Source: Linanthus parryae (Eukaryota > Streptophyta > Magnoliopsida > Ericales > Polemoniaceae). From it: a stretch of 64,000 nt of DNA. The notes under the pieces are model-generated. The model had not been told where the DNA came from, searched no databases, and was given only the letters and a program-made list of their open reading frames with translations. The stretch lies in NCBI GenBank assembly GCA_023055425.1, contig JALGPY010000005.1:86903495-86967494 (forward strand). The letters run 5' to 3'. Positions within the stretch are counted from its first letter, which is position 1. Each line of letters opens with the position of its first letter. A program made the position numbers and the translations under genes. Positions 43,441 to 56,413 of this stretch are shown piece by piece.

Positions 43441-44283
43441 TGACATTTCTTGTAAAAGTCTTGAAATAACATACACACACAAGCTATTTCTTTATTTTTT
43501 GAGAATATATCATATGGTCTTTCCTGTATTTTTATTTATTTATTACTTTATTTAAATATTGATGTTTCTCGTCAAAGCCTGACAACCTTACTTGCTTGGG
43601 GAATTTTCTTGACGAGGAATGTATAAGATGCATCTTCAAGATTACAACGTACACATCTAAAATTATATTTCTTATGAAAGGTCTGATCAGTATCTTATCA
43701 CATTCTATTACGTTGGTACATTCTATATAGTGATATCAATCTTTAATTACATGTCGATCATATTACGTTAGCTTTTGCTTAAGTGGTCACATTTCTTGTT
43801 CCGACATTTCTTTTTTCTTTTAAAGTATTGCTACTGTGTGATCTTTGTTGAGTATCCTGTGATATTTTCTGCCGTTACGAATTTGTAATCAACAAATTTG
43901 AGAAATATCTCACCAAACACTAGTCTAGCATGTTTACAAATTTTTGATTAAGTACGGGATCCACGAGTCTAATGAAACTATGTTATCCAAATTTTTGATG
44001 AAATGCATTGCATAAAACCAGAAACTAAGGAGGTTCAAAGTACTGGGGGAGGCAGCAACCCTTACATCCTTGAGTAAAACACCCTCCAACAAACACTAGA
44101 GAGTGATTCTTCCAACATTTTTCAAATAAATGATGAAAAGTAGAAATACTATGGAAAAAAGAGCTAGACACATGGTTGATGGCTGCAACAACAAGAGAAT
44201 CGGCAACTTTGTGAGAGGCATTGTGCTCAAACAGAAGCTTCACCTAGAGATCAGTTCCTAACAACCTGCATTGATAAATAATA
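43441..44283 (-). other. Unassigned sequence with a gene-like remnant next to Cop-5
   Basis: Mostly AT-rich with no gene seen at 43441-44020. The minus-strand ORF 44025-44243 (72 codons, MKLLFEHNASHKVADSLVV...) has no family I recognise. It joins across the Cop-5 insertion to minus-strand codons at 51972-52070 (FVKLYHYPDSHHNSASI), with splice-acceptor-like ATCAATGCAG and TTGTTGCAG nearby. Cop-5 may thus have landed in a host gene or an intron; confidence in a gene is low. Confidence 0.3.
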
Positions 44284-46126
44284 TGAAGGGAAAATTTGAC
44301 GAGATTTATCCCGGTCCACGTGATTTATTCAGAGAATTAATCATAGGCATTCAAAAATTTATTGTGATAAGTTAGCTTGCGGAATAAAACTTACCACAGT
44401 CCATACGGACTGGGAAGACGCGAACCCTGAGACTTTGACCAGTCAATGACGAAGCTCTGTTCTGAATCTGATACGTGGACCTATGCCATTGTGTCTTTTT
44501 CGTCGAGATACACGATTTTCATGTATGACTTGTCTTCATCCGACATCCGTAGCTCCGGTTAAGCTCCAAAAACCAAATTCAGATTCTGTTGAAAATCAAC
44601 TGCGGACCGGAAACTTTGACAAGCGATATTTGGAGTTCTACAGCTCCGACCGACGCGCCGTTTCTTCCTGGCTCTTCTTTTTTTTGATATCTACAACTTT
44701 CATGTCTTACAAAAAGCGATCCAAGATCGTTATCTAGGCCTAAACACCCAAAAAAGGAATCTGGTATGTCCGGAAGCCTTCCAACGTATGATCCAAGCTT
44801 CGATTCAAGTTCAATGGTGATTCGAACAGGAAAAGCTCATGAAGGCACTGCTGGGTTTTTCTCTCTTGTGTGGAAAATATGTATTAACAATCATCCTCAC
44901 TTAAGAACTATGGTGTACTAGTTTTAGAGACATATTACTAACCCTAATAATAGGAATACCCATAATTGCACATAAGTCCCTTGTAGTAAAACTTTACATA
45001 GCAAGTCCCTCGCTACAAACTTTTATGTAGCTTGCAATTAAGACCTAATCATATGGTTTATAGTAATACCCATCAACTATAAAATACCAAACATAATCTC
45101 AATTTACATTCCACACACTTGAGACTCAAAAAACACTTGTGAATCACATGATCACGCTTATGTTGGACTACGTCGGGGACCTCTGGAGAAAATAAATGAA
45201 TCGGCTCCCAATAATATATTTGAACTCATAATTGAATTATAATTAAATTCAAAACTAATAATTAATTATAGTTTACTCCACCATAAAACTATAATTTTAC
45301 TCCGACATTTATTCTCATCATTACGTATGAGGTCCTGTTATTAATATCAGATTACTCCCCGCGTTAAGATTACAGATACTCGTTAATGCTGATCTACTCT
45401 TACTTACAGTTTCGATCTCATCAACATCTTATTTATTCCCTGATCTATACCGCTCAACCCTTATTTCTTACGTCTAGTTACAAATAACTAGCTAGCCAGA
45501 CTTGACATAACAATACCTAGTGAGCTCCCAGGAGGATACATCATTCTCATACGAGACGTGGATTCCATGATTCTTTTAGCTTTAACCAAATCATAACAAT
45601 CATTATCCAACATACCAGGATTGTTGACTCGCATTTGAATCTCATCAATATATCAAAATAATGATTAATCAAGATTTGTGTCCACATAAACAATCATAGA
45701 TGTAGAGTTTCCAATTATACCTATAAAAATGAAATATTATATTATCTCACTTCGGTCAGTCCGAGATAATTATATATCATATGGTGGTCCTGTTCAACGT
45801 ACACAAAGTATGCTTGTGTAACAAGGTTAAACTATACCGTTTCCTCGACCGAGATGTGTCACTATAATTTTACACTACAGTCGTTCCGATGATTTGTCCA
45901 ACATCATCTAGACTGTGAACCCTTACTTATATTCCATAGCCCGAACTCGTCTGCATGTCCGATTGTCTTAGTTATGGAACATTGGACTTTAATATGCATA
46001 TTTATATGGCAAAAAATAAATAGAATTTGCATACTCACGTGTTTACTATATTAAAATGCAAATAGTTATCTACAAAGAATTATTAATTCAACCATAAATA
46101 TGGCTTTCTGAATACGATTCCCAACA
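44284..46126 (-). repeat. Cop-5 3' LTR
   Basis: It starts TGAAGGGAAAATTTG and ends GATTCCCAACA on the plus strand. It is clearly collinear with 50144-51966, with scattered changes and small indels. A short hairpin CAGTCCatacGGACTG lies near 44398-44413. Confidence 0.92.
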
Positions 46127-49100
46127 ATCTCCCACTTATTCTAAAATCCATAAAATAACAACTAGAAACCCTTCATAATCGGAAGTCTGAATCTATGCGT
46201 AGAATTTATGTGATAATCTAGCACTTCTACTCAAAATCTTCTTTGATACCCGAGTATGCTTTAATCACAGTCCACTAGTGTTCTATCCTTGTAAGTGACT
46301 TAAAACTATTATCCATGCTAAAAGAAAAATAGTTATCATGTCAAATACTATACATGGTATACATGAGGCTCCACCTGCAAAAGCATGAGGAACTGCATTT
46401 TCCCTCTCCATCTAATCAAGTGTTCTAAACATCGATTCTCAGATAGAGAAACTCCACACGCTATAAGTAATAACGTTCTCTTGGATTCTTTGCACACTTC
46501 AAACATGAAAAAAGTTTACTGATATATGTGACTTTAGAAACAACCATCATTCTATTCTCCCGATCATACGAGAGCTCAAACCAAGAATCTGAATGGTTTC
46601 ACCTAAATCCCACATATCACGTTTACTAGATAATCACACATTCAATGAAGATGTATATCCAAATTTTTTTCCAATGAGCCATCCTCAACATGGAGCACAA
46701 GAAATATTACCAATTTTTGTTGCATCTCTTCTACCCACGAGATTCGTTAAGACACAAATCAAACTATGATATTTGATTGCCTGTTCAAAACGAATGCTGC
46801 AAGATCTGAATACTAGCTTAATCCCCATGTCTATTGACATATTAAGTTTGTATTTCACCTTATCTTACACAACTAACTCTTTTGGTCGCATCATGTAGAT
46901 GCATCCATCAAGAATTCCAATGAAGAAATCCATCCTGACATACATCTTCCATATCTCATTACTGAAATGAGCAGCAGATACGAACGAGAATCTGAATAGA
47001 CCTATATATAGCTACCGGAATAATCAGCCTAGCTTTTAAGGTTTTCACCTTTTCGTCTACTTTTCTCTTTCTCTTGTAGGTCCATTTGCAACCGATGATT
47101 TTTATCTCATCTTGCAAATCTACAATGTCCAAAAGGTAATTATACTACATGAATGTTATCTTAGATGCTACAGACTAATGTCATGACTCTGCATATTCAA
47201 CATTCATTGTCTCTTCATAGTATTAGGACTGAGTTAAAACTTATCCGGGATTGAACTTATCCCAAGTAGCTCAACCAATGAGGTTGTCATATAACTCTCT
47301 TACTACGACAAAGATCTCTCGTTTCTCGTGTATTCAAAACAACATAAATTTATACTCCTTGTGTGTGTGTGTTATCTCAAAACTAACAACTTGACATCTT
47401 CCTTAAGATTTCTTAAAACAACTCTATGTTACAGTTTCTTATTCATATGATTCCATTTTCCAGGAATCAGGTATTGTGCTGACAATAACCTTGTGATCCT
47501 TAAGATCATAAATAAGTAACATTCTTACCCTCATAATATTCAACCAAGAGACATACTTCTAATTTAGCTTCTAACTTATCGGAATGACTTCTCCATACCT
47601 GAAAGTGTCTAGAAAAGATTTTACTCTTTTCTACAATTCCATGGATGTAGTCATGATCAATTTATAGTGACCTAAATTCAAAAGTATCAAACAGTCTCTA
47701 ATGAATAATCTTAAGACGATAACAAGATAGTTGAATAACACTTCACTTCACTGATCAGATCATATCTATGAAAAATATGTTTCTTCTATCAGTGATGTTA
47801 TTCGACTAATCTTTTTGTATTAGGGAATATTATGGTACTTTAATATACAATTGTCACCACTATGCTAAAAATACCTTAGGAAATAAAAATCTTACCTCAA
47901 ATTTAGCACATAAGACAATCTCTAGATACTAAAGTTCTACCATAAAATTCTCCCACTGCAAGAGTTCCTACTCTCAGAGCATATTTTGTCATGATGTCTA
48001 TCTCTACACTATCATATCGTCTACTCGTCCTGAACCCTCACAAGAAATTCCAAACATGATTAGTTTCTCTCGTATCTACAAACCAGGAATGGCTGAACGA
48101 GTAACTAAACATAATTTGACGAATAGTGCAGTAGACACGAGTGAGTTGTTCATCCTTATCTTAAATTATTAAGTTGTTTCTTCGTAGTGTCTTTTCTGAT
48201 AGCAAATAAAATTCTTGCATTTCGGCTTTTATTAGCATCACGTCTGGGGAATGAAAACAACAAACTTAATTGAATTTATGAATATATTTCTACTTCCTAC
48301 TACCAGATGGTTTAGAAGTAGAACCAATTTTCATTCACCAATATACTAGTTGTACTCCTGATGAGTCTTTTGCCCACAAATAATTCAAACAACATTTTTT
48401 TGCCAATGAATAAATCAACCTATCAATGTTGTATTCATTCAAAATTGCTTAAAAGAATTATATGGGACCTCTTTATCTGACCGACCTAGTTTTCAATATC
48501 GATCTGAGATCCCTTAATCACACGTCCACTCAAAAGATGTAATATCCTCAGAACATGATTGCGTGCTGGGGCTCTATCCCATCTATGTGTTCATTAACGC
48601 CCTTATTGCCACTAACATTGCAACCCGATATTGATGCCCAAACATCTTTACATGTTTGCACCATATCGTATGCATCTGAAACCAGTTGATGCTGATGTTG
48701 CACTACATTTGACATATGCCAAGATGTAACCAGCTACATCTCACCAATCTTATCCTACCTTTGAAAGGACCGAGTATTTACACCACCCGCCTCATCAATA
48801 GGTTCTTAAGTGCATAACTTGGTCAACACACACTTGCATTCCTTAGCAGTTAAGACAACTTTTAAAATTCTCTTCCAACTATAGTTATTCTAATTAATTT
48901 ATATTATTCGAGAATCACATCCTGGGTTTACAACCTAGCATCTTTAATTATATGACAAAACACGATTTTTTTTATGAGTATGCTTAACCTTTGAATTCAA
49001 CTAATAATAGAATTCATCGGCAATTCGATTTCCATTTCAACTGCCTGCGACGATTGGCCACTCGACTTTGAAATAAATCAAACACACAACGTCACTTTAG

Positions 49101-50143
49101 ATTTATTATCTGGACATTTACCTTTCCAATAAAACCAAATAGCCGATTCTTAGGCCCAACAAAACTAGTAACAAGAACTCGATGGAGGATATTAACAACT
49201 TTATTATTAAGTGATTCAACCATTACTTCGTACTGAACTAAATCTCTTAGTTTTAAAGAACAGCTCCGATGGGGAGACTTGTCCAACAAACTAGATTCAT
49301 GAACAACTATCCTTGTAAGGAGATTTGCCAAACAATCAGTAACTAACCATGGTACCGATGGGGCACTCATATGAATTACATTATTTCCAAATCAGTAATG
49401 GAGGCCTCGGGCTTCATTAATTTTCCAAAGAAAACCCTTTATCCACTTAATGTTTTTGTTTGAAATACTTATTTTATTAATTTTGAAAAACATGCTCCTT
49501 ATTTGACTTGACCAAAATTTTCAAAAAATATCTAGTTTAAACAATAATTATATTGTGACCAATTTTGATCTCAAATGAGCGAATAATTTTTCATTAAAAA
49601 AATTACATTCAAACACAATTAGATTGATATAGACATGCATACAACCGTTTTAATATCCATGTTGTCCGTGATATCTTGATTAGTGACTATTAACAAATAA
49701 CAAACCAATCAACACAACATAATAAAACATCCACCCATACTATGGCCATGTCTTCATCGTCTCGATAGTCGCTTCCAATACTTGATGCTCTATCATCTTC
49801 GTCCGATCTTTTTGGTTCCACCATGTTCCTTCAATATCTATTACATAATCCAATCATAATACATGGATCTAGAATACATAAAATTGAAAAACAAGCTACT
49901 AGTTAATCTACTATTCTCCACAAACGGAGACTTTACAATTAATTACAACCCAAAATAGTGCCAAAACACGGCAATAAAACCACAACCATAAACATAAAAT
50001 AAAATTTTAGAATGTCCATAATAACAGTGAATCTGCAAAACAGCGTTAGCACAATGCAGTCCTTTCACACAATACCGTATTTTAGCTGGACAACATGGCT
50101 ATATTAATCTAAGCATAAAATCAACGTTGGTTCTGATATCACT
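46127..50143 (-). pseudogene. Cop-5 pol and gag fossils
   Basis: Copia motifs can be read on the minus strand only in short pieces: GCKW-YKRKRKVDEKVKT near 47035-47095 (RT start), an IWKMYVRMDF-like palm segment near 46890-46960, a WDLGETIQILGL segment near 46570-46615, and an ENAVPHAFAGGASC-like ASAVGSLMY remnant near 46365-46410. Gag and integrase are not clearly readable. The 92-codon ORF 49092-49370 shows no motif I trust. Confidence 0.7.
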
Positions 50144-51966
50144 TGTAGGGAAAATTTGACAAGATTTCTCCCGGACCACTTTTTTATGCAGAGAATTAAT
50201 CATAGGCATTCAAAAAATTATTGCGGTAACTTAGCTTGCGGAATAAAACTTACCACAGTCCATCCGGACTGGGACGACGCGAATCCCGAGACTTTGACCA
50301 GACACTGATGAAGCTCTATTCAGAATCTGCCACCTGGACCTATGCCATTGCGTCCGTCTCGTCGAGATACACGATTTTCATGTGTGACATGTCTTCATCC
50401 AACATCCGTAGCTCCGGTTAAGCTCCAAAAAACAAATTCAGATCCTGTTGAAAATCAACTGCGGACCAGAAACTTTGACCAGCGATATCTGGAGTTCTAC
50501 AGCTCCGATCGACGCGCCGTTTCTCTTGTCTCTTCGTTTTTTGAGATCTACAACTTTCGTGTCTTACCAAAAGCGATCCAAGATCGTTATCTTTTGCCTA
50601 AACACCCAAAAACAGAATCTGGTATGTCCGGAAGCCTTCCAACGTATGATCCAAGCTCCGATTCAAGTTCAATGGTGATTCGAACAATAAATGCTCATGA
50701 AGGCACTACTGGGTTTTTCTATCTTGTGTGGAAAAGATGTATTAACAATCATCCTCACTTAAGAACTATGGTGTACTATTTATAGAGACATATTACTAAC
50801 CCTAATATTAGGAATACCCATAATTGCACACAAGTCCCTTGTAGGAAAACTTTACGTAGCAAGTCCCTCCATACAAACTTTAGTGTAGCTTGCAATTAAG
50901 ACCTAATCATATGGTTTATAGTAATAACCATCAACTATAAAATACAAAACATAATCTCAATTTACATTCCACACACTTGAGACTCAAAAACACTTGTGAA
51001 TCACATGATCACGCTTATTTTGGACTACGTCGGGGACCTCTGGAGAAAATAAATGAATCGGATCCCAATAATATAGAACTCATAATTCAATTCGAATTAA
51101 ATTCAAAACTAATTATTAATTATAGTTTACTCCACCATAAAACTATAATTGTACTCCGACATTTGTTCTCATCATTACGTATGAGCTCCTGTTATTAATA
51201 TCAGATAAATCCCCGAGTTAAGATTTCGATCTCATCAACATCTTATTTATTCCGTGATATATACCGCTCAACCCTTATTTGTTACGTCTGGTTACAACTA
51301 ACCAGCTTGCCAGACTTGACATAACAAAACCTAGTGAGCTCCCAGGAGGGTACATCATTCTCATACGAGACGTGGATTCCATGATTCTTTTAGCTTTCAC
51401 GAAATCATAACAATCATTATCCAATATACCAGGATTGTTGACTCGCATTTGAATCTCACTCAATATATCAAAATAATGATTAATCAAGATTTGTGTCCAC
51501 ATAAACAATCATAAATGAAGAGATTCCAATATTACCTATAAGAATGAAATATTATATTATCTCACTTCGGTCAGTCCGAGATAATTATATATCATATGGC
51601 GGTCCTGTTCAACATACGCAAAGTATGCTAGTGTAACAAGGTTAAACTATACCGTTTCCTTGACCGAGATGTGTCACTATAATGTTACACTACAATCGTT
51701 CCGATGATTTTTCCAAAATCATCTAGACTGTGAACCCTTACTTATATTCCATAAATAACTGACAATCAATCTCGCGCATGCGCGAACTCGTCTGCATGTC
51801 CGATTGTCTTAATTATGGAACATTGGACTTTATTATGCATATTTATATGGCAAAAAATAAATAGCATTTGCATACTCACGTGTTTTCTATATTAAAATGC
51901 AAATAGTTATCTACATAGAATTATTAATTCAGCCATAATATGGCTTTTAGAATACGATTCCCAACA
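50144..51966 (-). repeat. Cop-5 5' LTR
   Basis: It starts TGTAGGGAAAATTTG and ends GATTCCCAACA, followed by TAATA. A minus-strand TATA box (TATAAATAG) lies near 50776-50784 and is mutated in the other LTR. Confidence 0.92.
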
Positions 51967-51971
51967 TAATA

Positions 51972-53037
51972 GAAGCTGAATTGTGATGAGAGTCAGGATA
52001 ATGGTAGAGCTTGACAAACTCTATGCAGTGAGAAGAAGCAATGATCCAGTGCTGCATTGCAAGGCTATAAGGAAACTAAAATCCAATTTATAGGAAGGGT
52101 TGGGACCTTACTTGAAAAGTCACAGTCCGTGGATGCATTAACATTGCGATGTAATCAAAACATTGCGAAAAAGCGCAGTATATATTATTCGAACGTATTA
52201 TTTCATTGGAACGTATTAGTGACTTCACATTATACAACCCCTATTTCTTCTCTTTCAACTTTGGTTGTTTTTTTTTTATCCGTAACTGAGTCACTTTGAC
52301 TCGGAAATTTGGATAGAAGAATGATGTAATATTTTTACAATTTTTTCATAGTATTATAGAGTAAAGTTTACTCTACAATATAATAGAAAGATTATCAAAT
52401 TTGTGTATTTCTTTGCTAATCAATGACCTCGTCAAAGTGACCCAGTGAATAGCGTCATAAAGTGAAGTAAGCTGGAAGAGAAGAAACAGATGTAATATTA
52501 AAAATATATGAAATAAAATAAAGGTTTAGTTACTTAATTCATACCCGTTGTTTGTCGAAACTATCACATTGCAACACCACGTTCTAATACAAGGTGATTG
52601 ACCCCATATTTGCAGAAAAGAGGTCGATGTCAAATTGGGAACGGAAATTTTTCATCAAATTTAAAATCGACGAAGGTATTCTCATCAAGTGCACATCGTC
52701 TGTGATACCAACGCATCCATCATGTGAAATAATACCCTCCGAGTATGTTAATTTTGAGATGAAATTTCATTCCTGGTTGGACATTGACGTCATTCGTACA
52801 AATGGGGGATGGAATCAGCTAGTTTTAGAGCCAGGGGAGTTGCAATGTAATAGTTTCGTCAAATTGGTGGCTATGCTTAAGTAATTAAGCCAAAAATAAA
52901 ATGAAAATGTTGTTATACAACTCTTAAATAGTGTGAAAAATATATAAGATTCCTCTATGTGGTAGGTTATCTATAGTTTCTATGTTTAATATATACTTTT
53001 GGTAACAAAGTAGTATATATTTTAGTAACCAGTGACA
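51972..53037. other. Unassigned sequence with one ORF
   Basis: The ORF 52594-52884 (plus, 96 codons) ends in ELQCNSFVKLVAMLK and has no recognisable domain or splice context. The rest is AT-rich. It may hold host gene remains continuing from 43441-44283, but I cannot support a gene call. Confidence 0.3.
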
Positions 53038-53044
53038 CATGAAT

Positions 53045-53463
53045 CAGTGGCGGAGCAAGGAAATCAAGTCAGCCGGGGCAAGATTCGCAAAGTCAAAATT
53101 CAAAGTCAAAAGTCAACAGTCAACAGTCAAAAGTCGTTATATTTCATAAGCAATTACACATACAAACATCAAATTAATAATGAACACAACTCACAAGTCA
53201 CAATTTGTTTTTTTTTTTTTTTTTTTGAGGAGGTAATGATAAAATGGTAAATGGGAAAAAAATGAATGAAAAAAATAATTGTCTGGGAGGAGAATTGAAC
53301 CCGTGTACTGCGATTTCGGGGGGGAGCAAAATTCTATATTCCTTTCAGTTTAGTCATAAAAAATCTATAAAACTAGGGGTACTAGTAGAAATTATAAATT
53401 TTCAGGGGGGGCAACTGCCCCCCCCCCCCCCCCCCCCCTTGCCCCTACATAGGTCCGCCCTTG
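53045..53463. mobile_element. MITE with CAGTGGCGGA ends
   Basis: The ends CAGTGGCGGAGC and, reversed, CAAGGGCGGACC form an imperfect terminal inverted repeat, and both flanks read CATGAAT (53038-53044 and 53464-53470). The duplication is 7 exact bases, close to the 8 of hAT elements. This end sequence is common in plant non-autonomous hAT-like elements. Inside are a CAAAGTCAAAAGTCAACAG-type repeat (53085-53135), a T17 run, a G7 run and a C21 run (53418-53438), and a minus-strand GGTTCAATTCTCC box. Confidence 0.75.
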
Positions 53464-53842
53464 CATGAATGTAACCATGTAAGGAGTACACGATAGAGCA
53501 TACACAATATACTATTCGGGAAATTTTAGAAAAGCGACTTTGAAGCACACTTGCTAATTCACTTGTTAACCTTAATTTTTGTTCGCCACATCTGTTTAGT
53601 AATATTTGCTCATGCATTTTTTTCTACAAGTCATTTCTCCAACCCGTTTTTCTTCGTAAAATCTCTCTCACATTTTCAGTTCATTTAAATCAAGTTTCAG
53701 ATACGTCATTATCCTTATGTTCACTAAATGTTAACCACTGGACTAAAAGACAAAGTAATGAGGTGAAAATGAAAGCTTCCAAGACTTGGAGATCTCAACT
53801 CCAATATTTTGAAGTCAAGGTATAAAGAGAAACGCTAAAAAC

Positions 53843-54049
53843 TGTTGGGGTCTATATCTTACACATCTAGACGTACTGAACTCTTTTCTAATCTTGTGAG
53901 GCATCTATACATTTTATGTTTTTATCATCTTATCCAGCGGTTCGTATTATGACCGTTGGATATCTTGTATAAAATCCTTTGATGGCTGTCGATTACGGTT
54001 AATGAGAATCAGAGCGCCACTTCGTTTTGATGCCTTTCAATTTGTTTCA
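53843..54049 (+). repeat. Cop-6 5' LTR, short
   Basis: TGTTGGGGTC to TTGTTTCA, followed by A and the primer site GGTATCAGAGCACC (54051-54064). At ~207 bases it has the usual short length for Ale/Retrofit elements. The 24-base string starting ATCAGAGCGCCACTTCG at 54008 is repeated at 54054 with one change, so the LTR end and primer site are partly duplicated. Confidence 0.7.
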
Positions 54050-54133
54050 AGGTATCAGAGCACCACTTCGTTTTGATTTTGTTTCCCATCAAATCTTTCT
54101 CTATTTATGTTATCTCTCTCTTATTCCAAATCA

Positions 54134-54391
54134 ATGATGACTACCACCTCCTCATCTTCATCTTCACCTCAAAAACCTTTTCTCAGTTATCACATATCAA
54201 TCATCTAGTTTCATATAAACTAGATAACAACAAATATGTATTGTGACGACATCAATTATCTGCTATTCTTAAAACCCAATCGGTGTTTATGTTGACCGTT
54301 CCATTCATCCGCAGTCCCCGACGGTCACAGTTGTTGACGATTCAATCTCTTCAAATCCAGTCTTCGCAGCATGGCATATTCTATATCAAGG
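54134..54391 (+). pseudogene. Cop-6 gag, part 1
   Basis: An ATG near 54134 opens MMTTTSSSSSSPQKPF, a serine-rich start common in this copia type, followed by frameshifted gag. The last codons before Trim-1, NPVFAAWHILYQG, join to IQTVIDATLSQ at 56417 if Trim-1 is ignored. Confidence 0.75.
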
Positions 54392-56413
54392 TGTAGTAAC
54401 AGAAATCCTGTTTCAGAGCTCTGCTACCAGTTTGTTATAAGCTGGGGGTGTTCGAGCAAGCACGACGAAAGAAAAACAAGAACGAGACAGAAATTTAAAG
54501 TGGTTCACTAAGGAATTCGTAACCAACCCGCTAGCTAATCCACGGTCAGAACCATATATTTTATTGAGAAGAGAACCCGATTACAATGCACGCCGTGGCC
54601 AAAACGGCCACGGCGGAAACCCGAAACACCCACCCGGACACTCACGCACAAAGTTCTGAAAATAATATTCTCAAACGTCTCTGTGTGGTGTTAGCAACAA
54701 GAAACCATAAGAGTGCTTTAAATATACCAAAGGTTACCAAAGATTAGAAAAAAACTTTGTCTCCACTCCAAATCAATTCAACCGACCCATTGAGTAACAT
54801 GGAAATATTTCCATGCTACTCGCACATGTTATTTGCTGACTTTGACTTCAAGTCAAACCCCAACAAATCTCCACCTTGACTTGAATCATGTCAGCAACCC
54901 GAACCCGGAACCGGATGCTTCTCTTCTCAAACCTGAACCAGATTCGTCTCCGTGAACCAGAAACGAGCACTCTTCCCGAGACAGATGTTCCGCAGCTGTA
55001 TGCGAAACCTGAATCGCCAAATCGCTGCTCCTACTACCACGCGTTCCTGCAACGAATGCGCCTGATGTGGTTGCACTTCCGGACACAGAAACAAGTGCTC
55101 CACCCAGAACCAGACTCGAATACATTGAGTGAGAAAGCAGGACTGAATGTATTCCAGATGCGCCCAATTGCACCAGACAGATGCACCATGACAGAATGCC
55201 CAGATGTCATCCAGACCAGATGCACCGACGACGAGTGCCCAAATTGTCATGTACGATGCGCCCCGTATGCCTCAGATGCGCCATATGCTCGCCATAAACA
55301 GATCGCGCCAGATGCGAGCTCAGTGCGTGTCATGGTACACGCTGCAAAACGTGATGCACGCCAGAACAGACCTATGCATAATGCGCGCCAAAACCAGAAT
55401 CAGATGCGCGTGCTTGAAATCTCACGCGCCAGATGCTCCATGCAGTTGCTCCAACTCCAACGAGTTCCTGCAACGCATGAGCCAGAACCAAATTCAATTC
55501 ACACGCCAGATGCTCCATGCCGGGATCTGGATTGCGCCTGAACGTCAATCGCTATAACGCCAAATGCGCGTGAACCGCCAGAATTGCGCCAATACCGAAT
55601 GCGTGCTGGATTTGCCAAATCCCTTGCACGCCTAATCAGACGCGCGCCAGATTGATCCGACAGGATCACAGATAGCCCCCCTCCACGGGGCTTCAGATGG
55701 TGGGTGTACCTGCTTCTCTCCCACGAACAGATTGATCTTGATCGCCTAGACATCGTTCTTGATGTAATCTCGAAACCCAAATCCCGATAGCCTGCTCCAC
55801 CTGAATCGCGAAACCCTAGCTTTAAGTTACACCAAAACGTGAAACCCTAGCTCAAGGCTCCACCATGATCTAGGAACCCTAGCTCGATACCAGTTTGTTA
55901 AAACTAGTGATCCCCCTGACCTGTCTCTGATACCAATTTGTTGTAACAGAACTCCTGTTTCAGAGCTCTGCTACCAGTTTGTTATAAGCTGGGAGTATTC
56001 GAGCAAGAACGACAAAAGAAAAACAAGAAAGGGACAGATATTTAACGTGGTTCACTAATAAATTCATAACGAAACCGCTAGCTAATCCACGGCCAGAACC
56101 ATATATTTTATTGAGAAGAGAACCCGATTACAATGCAGGTCGTGGCCAAAACGGCCACAGCGGCAACCCGAAACACCCACCCGAACACTCACGCACAAAG
56201 CTCTCAAAATAATACTCTCAAACGTCTCTGTGTGGTGTTAGAAACAAGAAACCATAAGAGTGCTTTAAAATATACCAAAGATTACCGAAGATTAGGAGAC
56301 AACTTTGTCTCCACTCCAAATCAATTCAACCGACCCATTGAGTAACATGGAAATATTTCCATGCTACTCCCACATGTTATTTTCTGAATTTGACTTCAAG
56401 TCAAACCCCAACA
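54392..56413 (-). mobile_element. Trim-1: short non-autonomous LTR element
   Basis: Two LTRs of ~473 bases (54392-54865 and 55942-56413) flank 1076 bases without any retrotransposon protein. The duplication CAAGG is exact (54387-54391, 56414-56418). The minus-strand primer site TTGGTATCAGAGACAGG lies at 55922-55938 and the purine tract CAAGTCAAGGTGGAGATT abuts the left LTR (54866-54883). At 2.0 kb with no coding capacity it is a TRIM/SMART-like parasite of autonomous copia elements. Confidence 0.93.
54866..55941 (-). other. Trim-1 internal region with a recurring GC-rich word
   Basis: ORFs exist on both strands (for example 54888-55541 plus, 217 codons) but they overlap in several frames and show no domain. 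The cause seems to be composition: a word like CGCGCCAGATGCKCC recurs about a dozen times from 55155 to 55650, which removes stops. The segment near the primer site (55660-55800) looks like a 5' leader. Confidence 0.6.

Larger units (their letters stand above)
44284..51966 (-). mobile_element. Cop-5: full-length but dead Ty1/copia element
   Basis: Two LTRs of 1.84 and 1.82 kb flank a 4.0 kb internal region on the minus strand. The 5-bp duplication TAATA is exact (44279-44283 and 51967-51971). The primer site (GTGATATCAGAACCA, initiator-Met type) lies at 50127-50143. A polypurine tract GAATAAGTGGGAGAT lies at 46127-46141. No pol ORF longer than about 90 codons survives. Confidence 0.93.

Noticed and set aside
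52594..52884. 96-codon ORF as a host gene
   Set aside because: Start and stop exist but no domain, splice context or homolog is recognisable; noted as unassigned sequence only.
53418..53438. C21 run as a regulatory G-quadruplex
   Set aside because: A homopolymer inside a MITE; a plain slippage tract is the simpler reading.
54888..55541. 217-codon ORF, the second longest on the plus strand
   Set aside because: It lies inside Trim-1, overlaps ORFs in other frames and strands, and stays open because of a recurring GC-rich word. No domain is visible.
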